A DNA stretch of 45,449 nucleotides from Bacteroidaceae bacterium (GTDB taxonomy: Bacteria; Bacteroidota; Bacteroidia; Bacteroidales; Bacteroidaceae): positions 1,977 through 47,425 of the forward strand of contig JABUTZ010000009.1 in assembly GCA_021443415.1 (NCBI GenBank), read 5' to 3'. Shown here one piece after another: positions 9,711 through 18,454 of this stretch (position 1 is its first letter; each line of letters opens with the position of its first letter). Below the pieces are notes generated by a model. That model worked only from the letters and a program-made list of their open reading frames with translations. It was not told where the DNA came from and searched no databases. The position numbers and the translations under genes are program-made.

Positions 9711-11679
9711 TCTTCCAGCACGTCATCGACGCGTCGCTCGGCATGCGCCAGTCGCCTCGTGGCGAGAGGCTGACGGACAGGGCCTTGGGGCCGTCGGGCA
9801 GACACGAGCGCTTGAACTGCTGGGAGAAGAAACGTCGGTAGAAGACTGCGCTCCAATGGGCTATCGTCTCCGCGTCGTACTCCCCTTCGAAGGCTTGCTC
9901 CGCCATCCATGCGATCTTGTCGGGACGGAATCCATGGCGCATCGTGTGGTAGAGGAAGAAGTCGTGGAGAGGGTAGGGACCCACCAGGTCTTCGGTCTTC
10001 TGCGCTATGTCGCCGTTCTCGTCGGCAGGTGTCAGTTCGGGGCTGATGGGCGTGTCGATAATGTCCTCGCAGACGGCGCTCAGCGTACCGCCGAACACGT
10101 TGCCCGCCGCCCAGCGGATGACGTGGGGTATGAGTGTCTTGGGCAGGCTGGCGTTGACGCCGTACATCGACATGTGGTCGCCGTTGTATGTCGCCCAGCC
10201 GAGGGCCAGCTCCGAGAGGTCGCCCGTGCCAATCACCAGTCCGCCGGTCTGGTTGGCCACGTCCATGAGTATCTGCGTGCGCTCGCGGGCCTGAGCATTT
10301 TCATAGGTTGTGTCGTGGACGGTGGCGTCGATGCCGAGGTCCTCGAAGTGCTGCGTCACACTCTTCACGATGCTGATCTCGCGCATCGTGCAGCCGAGCA
10401 GCTCCATCAGCGTGTGCGCATTCGTGTGTGTGCGGTCGGAGGTGCCGAAGCCCGGCATGGTGACTGCCACCACGTCCTTGCCCGTGCGTCCGAGCCGTCG
10501 CATCGCCTCCACGGTGACCATCAGTGCGAGCGTGCTGTCCAAGCCTCCGCTCACGCCCACGACGGCTGTCCTCGCCTGTGTGTGCTCGAGGCGGCGGCAG
10601 AGGCCCATCGTCTGGATGTTGAACACCTCGCGGCATCGGCTTGCGAGTTTCGCCTGGTCGTGGGGGACGAAGGGGGTGGGGGAGAACTTGCGCGTGAACT
10701 GGCACTCGCGGGGCGTGAACAGTTCGCAGTCGATGTTGCGCGTATTGGGGCGGCTGAAGAGCGTGGCGCCCACGAACGAACTCTGTGAGACCGCCTCTGA
10801 GGCGGCTGTCTTGGGCACGAACATGTCCGCCGTGCCGGCGAACGTCGTGTTCTGGCGACGTGCCAGGCGTATGCGCTCCACGTCAATCTGTGCGTCCACG
10901 CGCACGGAGTTCATGCTGTAGTCGGCTGACGAGGCGAGCAACTTGCCTGCCTCATAGACAATGGCTTTGCCGTCGAACACCACGTCGCCCGTGCTCTCGC
11001 CGTAGCCGCAGCCCACACACACATAGCCGCCTATGCAGCGGGCCGAGGTGGCCGAGACCATCGACTCGAGGTAGGCGCGCTTGCCGGCGGCGTCGTTGTC
11101 GGCGGAGAGGTTGAAGATGATGTCGGCTCCCTGCAGGTAGAGGAGAGACGAGGGGGGGATGGGCGACCATAGATCCTCGCATATCTCGATGCCGAAGCGG
11201 CACGAGGGGGCGTTGAAGATCATCGCGCTCGACACGGGAACCTGGCTGCCGCACAGCCACACGAGGTCGTCGATGCCGGCGCCGCTGTGGAACCAGCGCA
11301 TCTCGTAGAACTCCTTGTAGTTGGGCAGGTAGGTCTTCGGCACCAGTCCGAGTATGCGCCCCTTCTGCATCACGGCGGCGCAGTTGAGCAGGGTGCCACG
11401 CCATGCCACGGGTATGCCCACGATGCTGACGATGTCTAAGGAGCGGGTGAAATTCATCAACTCGATCATAGCCATCTCGGCGCTCTCGATGAGCGTCTGC
11501 TGGTGGAAGAGGTCGCCGCAGGTGTAGCCCGTGACGCAGAGCTCGGGGAAGACGATAATCTCCACCCCGCGACCTTCGGCCTGGACTATCTCGCTCTTTA
11601 TCTCGTTCACATTGAACATGGTGTCGGCCACGCGCACCCTCGGGGCGCAGGCCGAAATGTTGACAAATCCGAACTTCAT
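9703..11679 (-). CDS. nadE: Glutamine-dependent NAD+ synthetase (nitrilase + NadE domains)
   Basis: MKFGFVNISACAPRVRVADTMFN...; GVSGGLDSTLALMV PP-loop; start chosen inside ORF 9703..11787. Confidence 0.93.
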   Translation of the reverse strand: MKFGFVNISACAPRVRVADTMFNVNEIKSEIVQAEGRGVEIIVFPELCVTGYTCGDLFHQQTLIESAEMAMIELMNFTRSLDIVSIVGIPVAWRGTLLNCAAVMQKGRILGLVPKTYLPNYKEFYEMRWFHSGAGIDDLVWLCGSQVPVSSAMIFNAPSCRFGIEICEDLWSPIPPSSLLYLQGADIIFNLSADNDAAGKRAYLESMVSATSARCIGGYVCVGCGYGESTGDVVFDGKAIVYEAGKLLASSADYSMNSVRVDAQIDVERIRLARRQNTTFAGTADMFVPKTAASEAVSQSSFVGATLFSRPNTRNIDCELFTPRECQFTRKFSPTPFVPHDQAKLASRCREVFNIQTMGLCRRLEHTQARTAVVGVSGGLDSTLALMVTVEAMRRLGRTGKDVVAVTMPGFGTSDRTHTNAHTLMELLGCTMREISIVKSVTQHFEDLGIDATVHDTTYENAQARERTQILMDVANQTGGLVIGTGDLSELALGWATYNGDHMSMYGVNASLPKTLIPHVIRWAAGNVFGGTLSAVCEDIIDTPISPELTPADENGDIAQKTEDLVGPYPLHDFFLYHTMRHGFRPDKIAWMAEQAFEGEYDAETIAHWSAVFYRRFFSQQFKRSCLPDGPKALSVSLSPRGDWRMPSDASMTCWKRE

Positions 11680-11757
11680 ATCACTGATTGTTTCATTTTT
11701 GGCTACAAATTTACTAAAAAACTTGCAACTGAATTTCATAATCTCAAAACTTTTCAC

Positions 11758-11765
11758 TACCTTTG
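11758..11765 (+). promoter_or_regulatory. TAnnTTTG-type -7 box upstream of rubrerythrin
   Basis: TACCTTTG, overlapping a small inverted repeat TTGCA-G-TGCAA. Confidence 0.45.
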
Positions 11766-11815
11766 CAGTGCAATAAAGAAAAAACACTAATTTTAAACCT
11801 TAATTTCAAAAGAAA

Positions 11816-12358
11816 ATGGCAAAGTATGTTTGTCCCGCCTGCGGTTACGTCCATGAGGGCGACGCGGCTCCCGAGAAGTGCCCCATGTGCAACGTGCCGG
11901 GCAGCAAGTTCACTGTAATGGCAGAGGAACTGGAATTTGTAACTGAGCATGTCATCGGCATCGCCAAGGATGTTGACCCCGAGATCAAGAAGGGTCTGCA
12001 GGCCAACTTCGAGGGCGAGTGCTGCGAGGTGGGCATGTATCTCGCAATGGCTCGCCAGGCCGACCGCGAGGGATATCCCGAAATAGCCGAGGCTTTCAAG
12101 CGCTACGCTTACGAGGAGGCCGACCACGCAAGCCGCTTCTGCGAGCTGCTGGGCGACCTGGTTTGGGACACCAAGACCAACCTCAAGAAGCGCATGGAGG
12201 CTGAGAGCGGTGCTTGCAGCGGCAAGATGGAGATCGCCAAGATGGCCAAGCAGCAGAACCTCGACGCCATCCACGACACCGTTCACGAGATGGCCAAGGA
12301 CGAGGCTCGCCACGGACGCGGCTTCTATGGTCTCTACAAGCGTTATTTCGACAAGTAA
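11816..12358 (+). CDS. Rubrerythrin
   Basis: N-terminal [20 protein letters not shown] rubredoxin-like site plus ferritin-like [11 protein letters not shown]. Confidence 0.93.
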   Translation: MAKYVCPACGYVHEGDAAPEKCPMCNVPGSKFTVMAEELEFVTEHVIGIAKDVDPEIKKGLQANFEGECCEVGMYLAMARQADREGYPEIAEAFKRYAYEEADHASRFCELLGDLVWDTKTNLKKRMEAESGACSGKMEIAKMAKQQNLDAIHDTVHEMAKDEARHGRGFYGLYKRYFDK

Positions 12359-12377
12359 TCGATTAACTTAACAACAG

Positions 12378-12489
12378 TTAACGGGAGTTTAGCGCCTTTG
12401 GCGCGGGAGGCTAAGCCTGCCCGGGGGGGTCTGGCTAGGATTATAACGGAGTTTTTCCGTTCCGAATAGCTTCCTATAACTCCCGTTAA
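12378..12489. repeat. Intergenic element bounded by 12-bp perfect inverted repeats (TTAACGGGAGTT ... AACTCCCGTTAA)
   Basis: Arms 12378-12389 and 12478-12489; inner hairpins GCGCC-TTT-GGCGC and AACGGA-GTTTT-TCCGTT. Confidence 0.8.
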
Positions 12490-12532
12490 TTTATGCATAT
12501 TTGCGTACTCCCGCTAACTCCCGTAAACAAAA

Positions 12533-13747
12533 ATGAAATTCAAGCTCAACAGCCCCAAGCATTTCGACTCCGCCAATCCCGGCCAGGAGGCGTGCCGCTC
12601 CATAGACGAATTTCTGGAGCAACTCGCCGAGGTGGCTCCCGAGGACTATTCCCACGCGATGGGCTATCCCGGCACCAACAACCAGAACATGAATGGCTTC
12701 TACGACTGGTACGTGCCCACGGGCATGTCGCACGTCTTCCTCAACAACGCCGGCGACCCCTTCAGCGAGCAACCGTTCAAGATGAGCACGCTCGGCGTCG
12801 AGCGCAAGGTGATTGAGTTTCTCGCCCCGTTCTACGGCATCAATGTGGACAACGTGTGGGGCATCGTGACCACGGGAGGTACCGACGGCAACAACCACGG
12901 CATCTATTTCGGTGCGCAGAAACTGCGCAAGGAGACGGGGCTGGCGCCAGTCGTCTATGTGTCCAAGGAGTCGCACTATTCCAACATGCGCCTCTGCGAC
13001 CTCCAGAACCTCGAGGTGCGCCTGGTCGACTGCGACATCATGGGACGCATGCGCCCCGAGTCGCTCCGCGAGGCTCTCGACCCGAAGCGTCCCGCACTCA
13101 TCATCTATTCGATGGGCTCGACGTTCAAGGGTGCCATCGACGACCAGCGCCTGCTCAACGATGTCATTGACGAGGTGGAACCCATCGCTGTCCACCGCCA
13201 TGTCGACGCCGCCCTCTTCGGCGGCTACCTGCCTTTCACCGACAAGCGCTATCTCGTGGATATCAACGCGATGGGCTTCCAGTCGATAGCCATCAGCGGA
13301 CATAAGTTCTTCGGCATCGACATGCCCTGCGGACTCTTTATCACGACGAAGAGCACGTTGGAGTACCAGAAGGCGTACAACGTGGGCTATCTCAAGGGCG
13401 AGATGCCGATGATCAACTGCTCGCGCTCGGCGATGGCCCCCATGAAGTTCCTGTGGGTGATAAAGAATGTCGGACGCGAGGGACTGGAGCGTCAGGCACG
13501 GCAGATTCTCGAGCGTGCCGACTACCTGTTGAACCGTCTCACCGACATCGGCTGGAAGGCATGGAAGAACGAGCACTCGAACACCGTCTTCTTCCGCCAT
13601 GCCGGCGACGAGATCGTACGTCGCTACTCCCTTGCCGGCGGCTACGACGAGGCTCTCGGCGGTGCGCTCAACCACGCCGTCGTTATGCAGCAAATCTCCA
13701 AGGAACTCATCGACGAACTGATCGAGGACATCCGCAGGACAATGTAA
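12533..13747 (+). CDS. PLP-dependent group II decarboxylase, histidine decarboxylase-like
   Basis: 404 aa; GGTDGNNHGIYFG, HVDAALFGGYLPF, ISGHKFFGIDMPCG (Schiff-base Lys), SRSAMAP; resembles Gram-negative PLP histidine decarboxylases. Confidence 0.75.
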   Translation: MKFKLNSPKHFDSANPGQEACRSIDEFLEQLAEVAPEDYSHAMGYPGTNNQNMNGFYDWYVPTGMSHVFLNNAGDPFSEQPFKMSTLGVERKVIEFLAPFYGINVDNVWGIVTTGGTDGNNHGIYFGAQKLRKETGLAPVVYVSKESHYSNMRLCDLQNLEVRLVDCDIMGRMRPESLREALDPKRPALIIYSMGSTFKGAIDDQRLLNDVIDEVEPIAVHRHVDAALFGGYLPFTDKRYLVDINAMGFQSIAISGHKFFGIDMPCGLFITTKSTLEYQKAYNVGYLKGEMPMINCSRSAMAPMKFLWVIKNVGREGLERQARQILERADYLLNRLTDIGWKAWKNEHSNTVFFRHAGDEIVRRYSLAGGYDEALGGALNHAVVMQQISKELIDELIEDIRRTM

Positions 13748-13779
13748 AAAAAAAGAGTCAGCAACCATCGTGCTGACTC
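13746..13779 (-). terminator. Rho-independent terminator of tRNA-His
   Basis: Minus strand GAGTCAGCA-N7-TGCTGACTC followed by T-run; 9-bp perfect stem. Confidence 0.88.
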
Positions 13780-13780
13780 C

Positions 13781-13858
13781 TGGGGTGAGTAGTGGGATTC
13801 GAACCCACGACATTCAGAACCACAATCTGACGCTCTAACCGACTGAACTATACTCACC
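13781..13858 (-). tRNA. tRNA-His (GTG anticodon), CCA encoded
   Basis: Minus strand GGTGAGTATAGTTCAGTCGGTTAGAGCGTCAGATTGTGGTTCTGAATGTCGTGGGTTCGAATCCCACTACTCACCCCA; cloverleaf and G-1:C73 present. Confidence 0.95.
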
Positions 13859-13981
13859 ATGTTCGTTTGCGAGTGCAAAGTTACGAAAAAAAGTTGAACC
13901 GACGCTCAACTTTTCTCGAAAAATTGCATTTTTTTTTGCCAAATGACCATTAGCGCGGCATCACGCACTCCATTCCACCAC

Positions 13982-14114
13982 CTATTACCTATTACTTATT
14001 ACCTATTACCTATTACCTATTAGCTATTACTTATTACCTATTACCTATTAGCTATTACCTATTACCTATTACCTATTACCTATTACCTATTAGCTATTAG
14101 CTATTACCTATTAG
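13982..14114. repeat. Heptamer tandem array, 19 units, consensus CTATTA(C/G)
   Basis: 133 bp in perfect 7-bp register with CTATTAC, CTATTAG and TTATTAC variants; overlaps the folD stop codon. Confidence 0.95.
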
Positions 14115-14986
14115 CTAACCCTCTGCTTTGCCGCCTGGAGCGTGTTGAGCATGAGCATGCAGATGGTCATGGGACCGACACCGCCGGGGACGGGAGTGAT
14201 GAAGCTGCACCGCGGAGCCACCTCGTCAAACTTTACGTCGCCCGAGAGACGGTAGCCGCGCGGGCGGGTGGCGTCGGGCACGCGTGTGGTGCCCACGTCG
14301 ATGACCACGGCACCGGGTTTCACCATGTCGGCGGTGACAAACTCAGGACTACCGATGGCGGCGACGAGGATGTCCGCCGTGGCGCACTCCTCGCGCAGGT
14401 TCTGGCTGTGGCTGTGGCACACCTCGACGGTGGCGTCGCCAAGGGCTTTCTGCATCATGATGGTCGCCATGGGCTTGCCCACGATGTTGCTGCGGCCCAG
14501 TATGACGCACTTCCTGCCCCTTGTCTCGATGCCGTAGCGGCGGAGCAGTTCGTAAATGCCCTTGGGTGTGGCGCTCATGAAGCAGGGCAGGCCGATCACC
14601 ATGCGACCGACGTTGATGGGGTGGAAGCCGTCCACATCCTTCCCGGGGCTGATTGCCTCGATGACTCGCTGCTCGTCAATGTGGCGAGGCAGGGGGAGCT
14701 GGACGATGAAGCCATCGACCGCGGCGTCGCTGTTGAGGCGCTCCACCGTGGCGAGCAGTTCGCCCTCGGTGATGTCGTCCTCGAAGCGGAGCAGGGTGCT
14801 CTCGAAGCCGCACGCCTCGCACGCGAGCACCTTGTTCTTGACGTATGTCTCGCTGCCTCCGTCGTGGCCGACGAGGATAGCCGCCAAATGGGGGCGGCGC
14901 TTGCCGTCAGCCACCATCTGGTCCACTTCCTGCTTGATCTCCGCCTTTATCTCGGCGGCAGTCTGTTTGCCGTCTATCAGTGTCAT
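14111..14986 (-). CDS. folD: Bifunctional methylenetetrahydrofolate dehydrogenase/cyclohydrolase
   Basis: [51 protein letters not shown]. Confidence 0.95.
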   Translation of the reverse strand: MTLIDGKQTAAEIKAEIKQEVDQMVADGKRRPHLAAILVGHDGGSETYVKNKVLACEACGFESTLLRFEDDITEGELLATVERLNSDAAVDGFIVQLPLPRHIDEQRVIEAISPGKDVDGFHPINVGRMVIGLPCFMSATPKGIYELLRRYGIETRGRKCVILGRSNIVGKPMATIMMQKALGDATVEVCHSHSQNLREECATADILVAAIGSPEFVTADMVKPGAVVIDVGTTRVPDATRPRGYRLSGDVKFDEVAPRCSFITPVPGGVGPMTICMLMLNTLQAAKQRVS

Positions 14987-16323
14987 TTCTTCATTCCTTT
15001 CATGCGTTGCATCTGCGCCATCATCTGCGCCGCCTTCGGACCGGTCATCATCTGCATCATCTTGCGTGTCTGGTCGAACTGCTTGATGAGGCGGTTCACC
15101 TCCTGGAGGTCGGTGCCGCTTCCCTTGGCGATGCGCTGGCGGCGGCTGCTGTTGAGCAGTTCGGGCTTCTTGCGCTCAGCGGGGGTCATCGACATGATGA
15201 TGGCCTCGATGTTCTTGAACGCGTTGTCGTCGATATCCACGTCCTTCAGAGCCTTGCCCACGCCCGGTATCATCGAGGCGAGGTCCTTGAGGTTGCCCAT
15301 CTTCTTGATCTGCTGGATCTGGGCGTAGAAGTCGTTGAAGTCAAACTGGTTCTTGGCTATCTTCTTCTGCAGGCGGCGTGCCTCCTCCTCGTCGTATTGC
15401 TCCTGAGCGCGCTCCACGAGGCTGACGATGTCGCCCATGCCGAGGATGCGGTCCGCCATGCGCGAGGGGTGGAAGGCGTCGATGCCGTCCATCTTCTCGC
15501 TCGTGCCCACAAACTTGATAGGCTTGTTGACCACGGTGCGTATCGACAGGGCGGCGCCGCCGCGTGTGTCGCCGTCGAGCTTGGTGAGGACGACACCCGT
15601 GAAGTCCAGGCGGTCGTTGAACTCCTTGGCGGTATTCACGGCGTCCTGACCGGTCATGGCATCGACCACGAAGAGAGTCTCGGTGGGGTTGATGGCGTTC
15701 TTGATGCTCTCAATCTCGCGCATCATCGCCTCGTCGACGGCGAGACGGCCGGCGGTGTCGACGATGACCGTGTCGTAGCTGTTCGCCTTCGCCTCCTTGA
15801 TGGCGTTGAGGGCGATGGCTACGGGGTCCTTGCTCTCCGGCTCGCTGTAGACGGGCACTCCTATCTGTTCGCCAAGCACCTTCAGTTGGTCGATGGCGGC
15901 GGGACGATAGACGTCGCAGGCGCAGAGCAGGGGCTTGCGCTGACGCTTGTTCTTGAGCATCATAGCCAGCTTGCCCGAGAGGGTGGTCTTGCCCGCACCG
16001 TTGAGACCGGCCATGAGAATGATGGCGGGACGGCCGTCGAGGTTCACGTCGACAGCCTCGCCACCCATGAGGACAGCCAGCTCGTCATGAACAATCTTGA
16101 CGAGCAACTGCCCAGGCTTGACGGCGGTCAGGACGTTCTGTCCCAATGCCTTCTGCTTGACGGTGTCGGTAAATGTCTTCGCTACCTTGTAGTTGACGTC
16201 GGCGTCCAGGAGGGCGCGGCGCACATCCTTCAGGGTCTCGGCAACGTTGATCTCAGTTATCTTGCCCTCGCCCTTGAGGATTTTCCAAGAGCGGTCGAGC
16301 CTTTCGCTTAAACTTTCAAACAT
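14983..16323 (-). CDS. ffh: Signal recognition particle protein Ffh
   Basis: [26 protein letters not shown]-terminal Met-rich M domain; 4-nt overlap with folD. Confidence 0.96.
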   Translation of the reverse strand: MFESLSERLDRSWKILKGEGKITEINVAETLKDVRRALLDADVNYKVAKTFTDTVKQKALGQNVLTAVKPGQLLVKIVHDELAVLMGGEAVDVNLDGRPAIILMAGLNGAGKTTLSGKLAMMLKNKRQRKPLLCACDVYRPAAIDQLKVLGEQIGVPVYSEPESKDPVAIALNAIKEAKANSYDTVIVDTAGRLAVDEAMMREIESIKNAINPTETLFVVDAMTGQDAVNTAKEFNDRLDFTGVVLTKLDGDTRGGAALSIRTVVNKPIKFVGTSEKMDGIDAFHPSRMADRILGMGDIVSLVERAQEQYDEEEARRLQKKIAKNQFDFNDFYAQIQQIKKMGNLKDLASMIPGVGKALKDVDIDDNAFKNIEAIIMSMTPAERKKPELLNSSRRQRIAKGSGTDLQEVNRLIKQFDQTRKMMQMMTGPKAAQMMAQMQRMKGMKK

Positions 16324-16326
16324 GGT

Positions 16327-16647
16327 TTAATTGGCGGGCTCCTGTGCGGCGGGAATGCTGGGAATGTTGTCGGCGGAGGTGGCGGGCACCTCGATGTTGT
16401 CGATCACGCTCTTCTCTGTCTGTGCGGTGGGAACGAAAGCGGTGCTGATGATCGAGAGCACGACCATGATGATGGCGAGACCCCAGGTCACCTTCTCGAT
16501 GAAGTCGGTTGTCTTGCGCACACCCATGATCTGGTTGTAGCCTGAGAATGAACTTGCAAGACCGCCTCCCTTCGACTCCTGAAGCAGTACTACGATGCAC
16601 ATCAAAACGGATGCGATAGCGATAAGTGTTACGATTACTGAATACAT
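16327..16647 (-). CDS. secG: Preprotein translocase subunit SecG
   Basis: 106 aa; two TMs, LLQESKGGGLASSFSG. Confidence 0.88.
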   Translation of the reverse strand: MYSVIVTLIAIASVLMCIVVLLQESKGGGLASSFSGYNQIMGVRKTTDFIEKVTWGLAIIMVVLSIISTAFVPTAQTEKSVIDNIEVPATSADNIPSIPAAQEPAN

Positions 16648-16680
16648 ACTATTTTATTTGTTTGATTTTTGTTTGTTATT

Positions 16681-16770
16681 GTTCGATGTTGTTTGATGTT
16701 GTTCGAAATTGTTGAATGTCGTTATATGTTGTTTGAAATGGTTCGAGATTGTTGAATGTTGTTTTTATGT
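16681..16770. repeat. Degenerate 10-bp tandem array, about 9 units, consensus GTTCGATGTT
   Basis: gttcgatgtt gtttgatgtt gttcgaaatt gttgaatgtc gttatatgtt gtttgaaatg gttcgagatt gttgaatgtt gtttttatgt. Confidence 0.85.
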
Positions 16771-16807
16771 TGTTTGTGCCTTCGGCGCGTTGCGTTTTGG
16801 CTGTTGT

Positions 16808-17557
16808 TCACACCGATTCCTCAGCCACAGAGTACCTCTGGTTGAGCATGAGTTTCTCCAAGAAACGCATTTGGTCTGCAAAGTAACGATTTTTTTTTGG
16901 ATTTTTCGCATTCAAACGGCTGATAATTTTGCTTGCCTTGTCAAATTTCTGCTGTTTGATGTATATTTTGGCCATTGTCTCGGTTAAATACTCGCTCGGG
17001 AGGTCGTCGTTGTCGTCGGTTGCGGTGGTTGCCGGCGAGGGCGGAGCGACGGGTTCGGGCATGATGATCGCCTGTCCCTGCTGTGCGTCCTCGATGAAGT
17101 TGTCGATGAGGCTCTGTCCGCGCAGCGGCTGTCCCGAAGTCTTGCCGTCGCGTCCTTCGTTCTGGAGGAGGAAAGCCATGTAGTCGGTCGAGGCGTCCGC
17201 CGGGGTGGGGCGGTGTGCTGGTTGCTCGGGCAGGTTGCCGAGGAAGTGGTCGATGAGCGAGGTCATGCGGTCCGCCGACTCGCCGCCGGCCACTGTACGC
17301 GTCCTCATCGCCGAGGTCTCCGTCAGCTGGTAGTCCTTGCCCTCGATGAGCGTGAAGAGGGCGGTGCGGTCGGGAATGCTGATGGCTGTGTCGCGAAGGG
17401 TGTCGCCATAGCGTTCGCTCTGGCGGTTGTAGAGAGCGTGGGTGAGACTGAGTGCCGCGGCATGGAAATACGGACACCGCTCCACCTCCCTCGTCAGAAG
17501 GTCGAGCTCCTCGTCCGTCAGCTCCTGCCTCGTGGTTATTATCTCTGTGGCACTCAT
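16808..17557 (-). CDS. TPR-like protein of unknown function (Bacteroidetes hypothetical)
   Basis: 249 aa; SEYLTETMAKIYIKQQKFDKASKIISRLNAKNPKKNRYFADQMRFLEKL resembles a C-terminal TPR; same strand between lptE and secG. Confidence 0.65.
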   Translation of the reverse strand: MSATEIITTRQELTDEELDLLTREVERCPYFHAAALSLTHALYNRQSERYGDTLRDTAISIPDRTALFTLIEGKDYQLTETSAMRTRTVAGGESADRMTSLIDHFLGNLPEQPAHRPTPADASTDYMAFLLQNEGRDGKTSGQPLRGQSLIDNFIEDAQQGQAIIMPEPVAPPSPATTATDDNDDLPSEYLTETMAKIYIKQQKFDKASKIISRLNAKNPKKNRYFADQMRFLEKLMLNQRYSVAEESV

Positions 17558-17580
17558 TAGTAGTTCTTAACTCAGGGTGA

Positions 17581-17795
17581 TTTTAACGCAGATTAACGCA
17601 GATTTTCAAGTTATTCGTTGGATGAAACAAATTAACGCAGATATTTTTTGGATTTACTATTTGACAATTTACAAATTACTATTTATTTACGATTTGTTTT
17701 ATTTACAATTTCGCTGCTGGGCTTTTAACGCAGATTAACGCAGATTTTCTTGTTGTTCGTTGTTTCAAATTAAATTAACGCAGATGTTTTTCGAA
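17581..17795. repeat. Two imperfect direct repeats of about 72 bp containing TTAACGCAGATTAACGCAGATTTTC
   Basis: Copies start near 17581 and 17723; each has a 10-mer doublet followed by TTCGTTG...AAATTAACGCAGAT. Confidence 0.8.
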
Positions 17796-17806
17796 ATCTC
17801 AAAGAG

Positions 17807-17830
17807 TCGATATATCGATATAACGTTATA
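17807..17830. repeat. Two abutting 12-bp perfect palindromes TCGATATATCGA | TATAACGTTATA
   Basis: Read directly; each is self-complementary. Confidence 0.9.
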
Positions 17831-17854
17831 ACGACGTAAGCCGCAAAACTATAC

Positions 17855-17917
17855 CTTTATTCTTTATTCTTTATTCTTTATTCTCTACACTCTACACTCT
17901 ACACTCTACACTCTACA
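17855..17917. repeat. Compound heptamer array (CTTTATT)4(CTCTACA)5
   Basis: The two heptamers are joined without a register shift at 17883; array continues as degenerate CTCTCTT. Confidence 0.92.
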
Positions 17918-17935
17918 CTCTCTTCTCTAAATGAA

Positions 17936-18454
17936 TCACCAGTTCGCCACCGTGGCGTTGAAGATCTGGTCCGTGATGTCCTTTGTCATCTGCGTCACCA
18001 GTTCTTCCTGGACGGCGGTCAGCTGCTGGCTCGCGTCGTATTCCGACGTCGCCGAGAACTGCCGTTCGAAGTCCTCGTCGTGCTTCGAGTTGTTGGTGAA
18101 GCGCACGTTGACGGTCATCTTCAGCTGCACCTGGCTCGAGTAGCCGTCGGCCGACACACTCTTGTTGTACTGGTCGAAGCCCGTTATCTCGCCCGCGATG
18201 ACCAGGTCGCCGTTCTTCTTCACCTGCTTGAGGCGCGTCTGCGTGGCGAAGATCTCGCTCAGGCGGTTGTTGAAGATGCTCTGCATCGGCGCCCATACGT
18301 AAGCCGAGCGGATGGGGAAGATGTCCAGCTGGATGCTCTTCACCTTCTCGTAGTCGATGCTCGCGCCGTTGAACTTGTATGACACGGCGCAGCCCGCGAG
18401 CATCAGGCAGACCACTCCGCAGAGGATGAGTTGTATGAGTTTACTGCTCTTCAT
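17936..18454 (-). CDS. lptE: LptE-like LPS-assembly lipoprotein
   Basis: Lipobox LAGC; YKFNGASIDYEKVKSIQLDIFPIRSAYVWAPMQSIFNNRLSEIFATQTRL...; neighbour of the sigma54 activator. Confidence 0.82.
   Translation of the reverse strand: MKSSKLIQLILCGVVCLMLAGCAVSYKFNGASIDYEKVKSIQLDIFPIRSAYVWAPMQSIFNNRLSEIFATQTRLKQVKKNGDLVIAGEITGFDQYNKSVSADGYSSQVQLKMTVNVRFTNNSKHDEDFERQFSATSEYDASQQLTAVQEELVTQMTKDITDQIFNATVANW

Noticed and set aside
12491-13813. 440-aa minus-strand ORF opposite the histidine decarboxylase-like gene
   Set aside because: Antisense shadow ORF that also runs over the tRNA terminator.
13982-14114. CRISPR array interpretation of the repeat block near folD
   Set aside because: Period is 7 bp with no unique spacers and no cas genes in the window; it is a simple tandem array.
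14980-16311. 443-aa plus-strand ORF opposite ffh
   Set aside because: Antisense shadow of ffh with the same artefactual composition.
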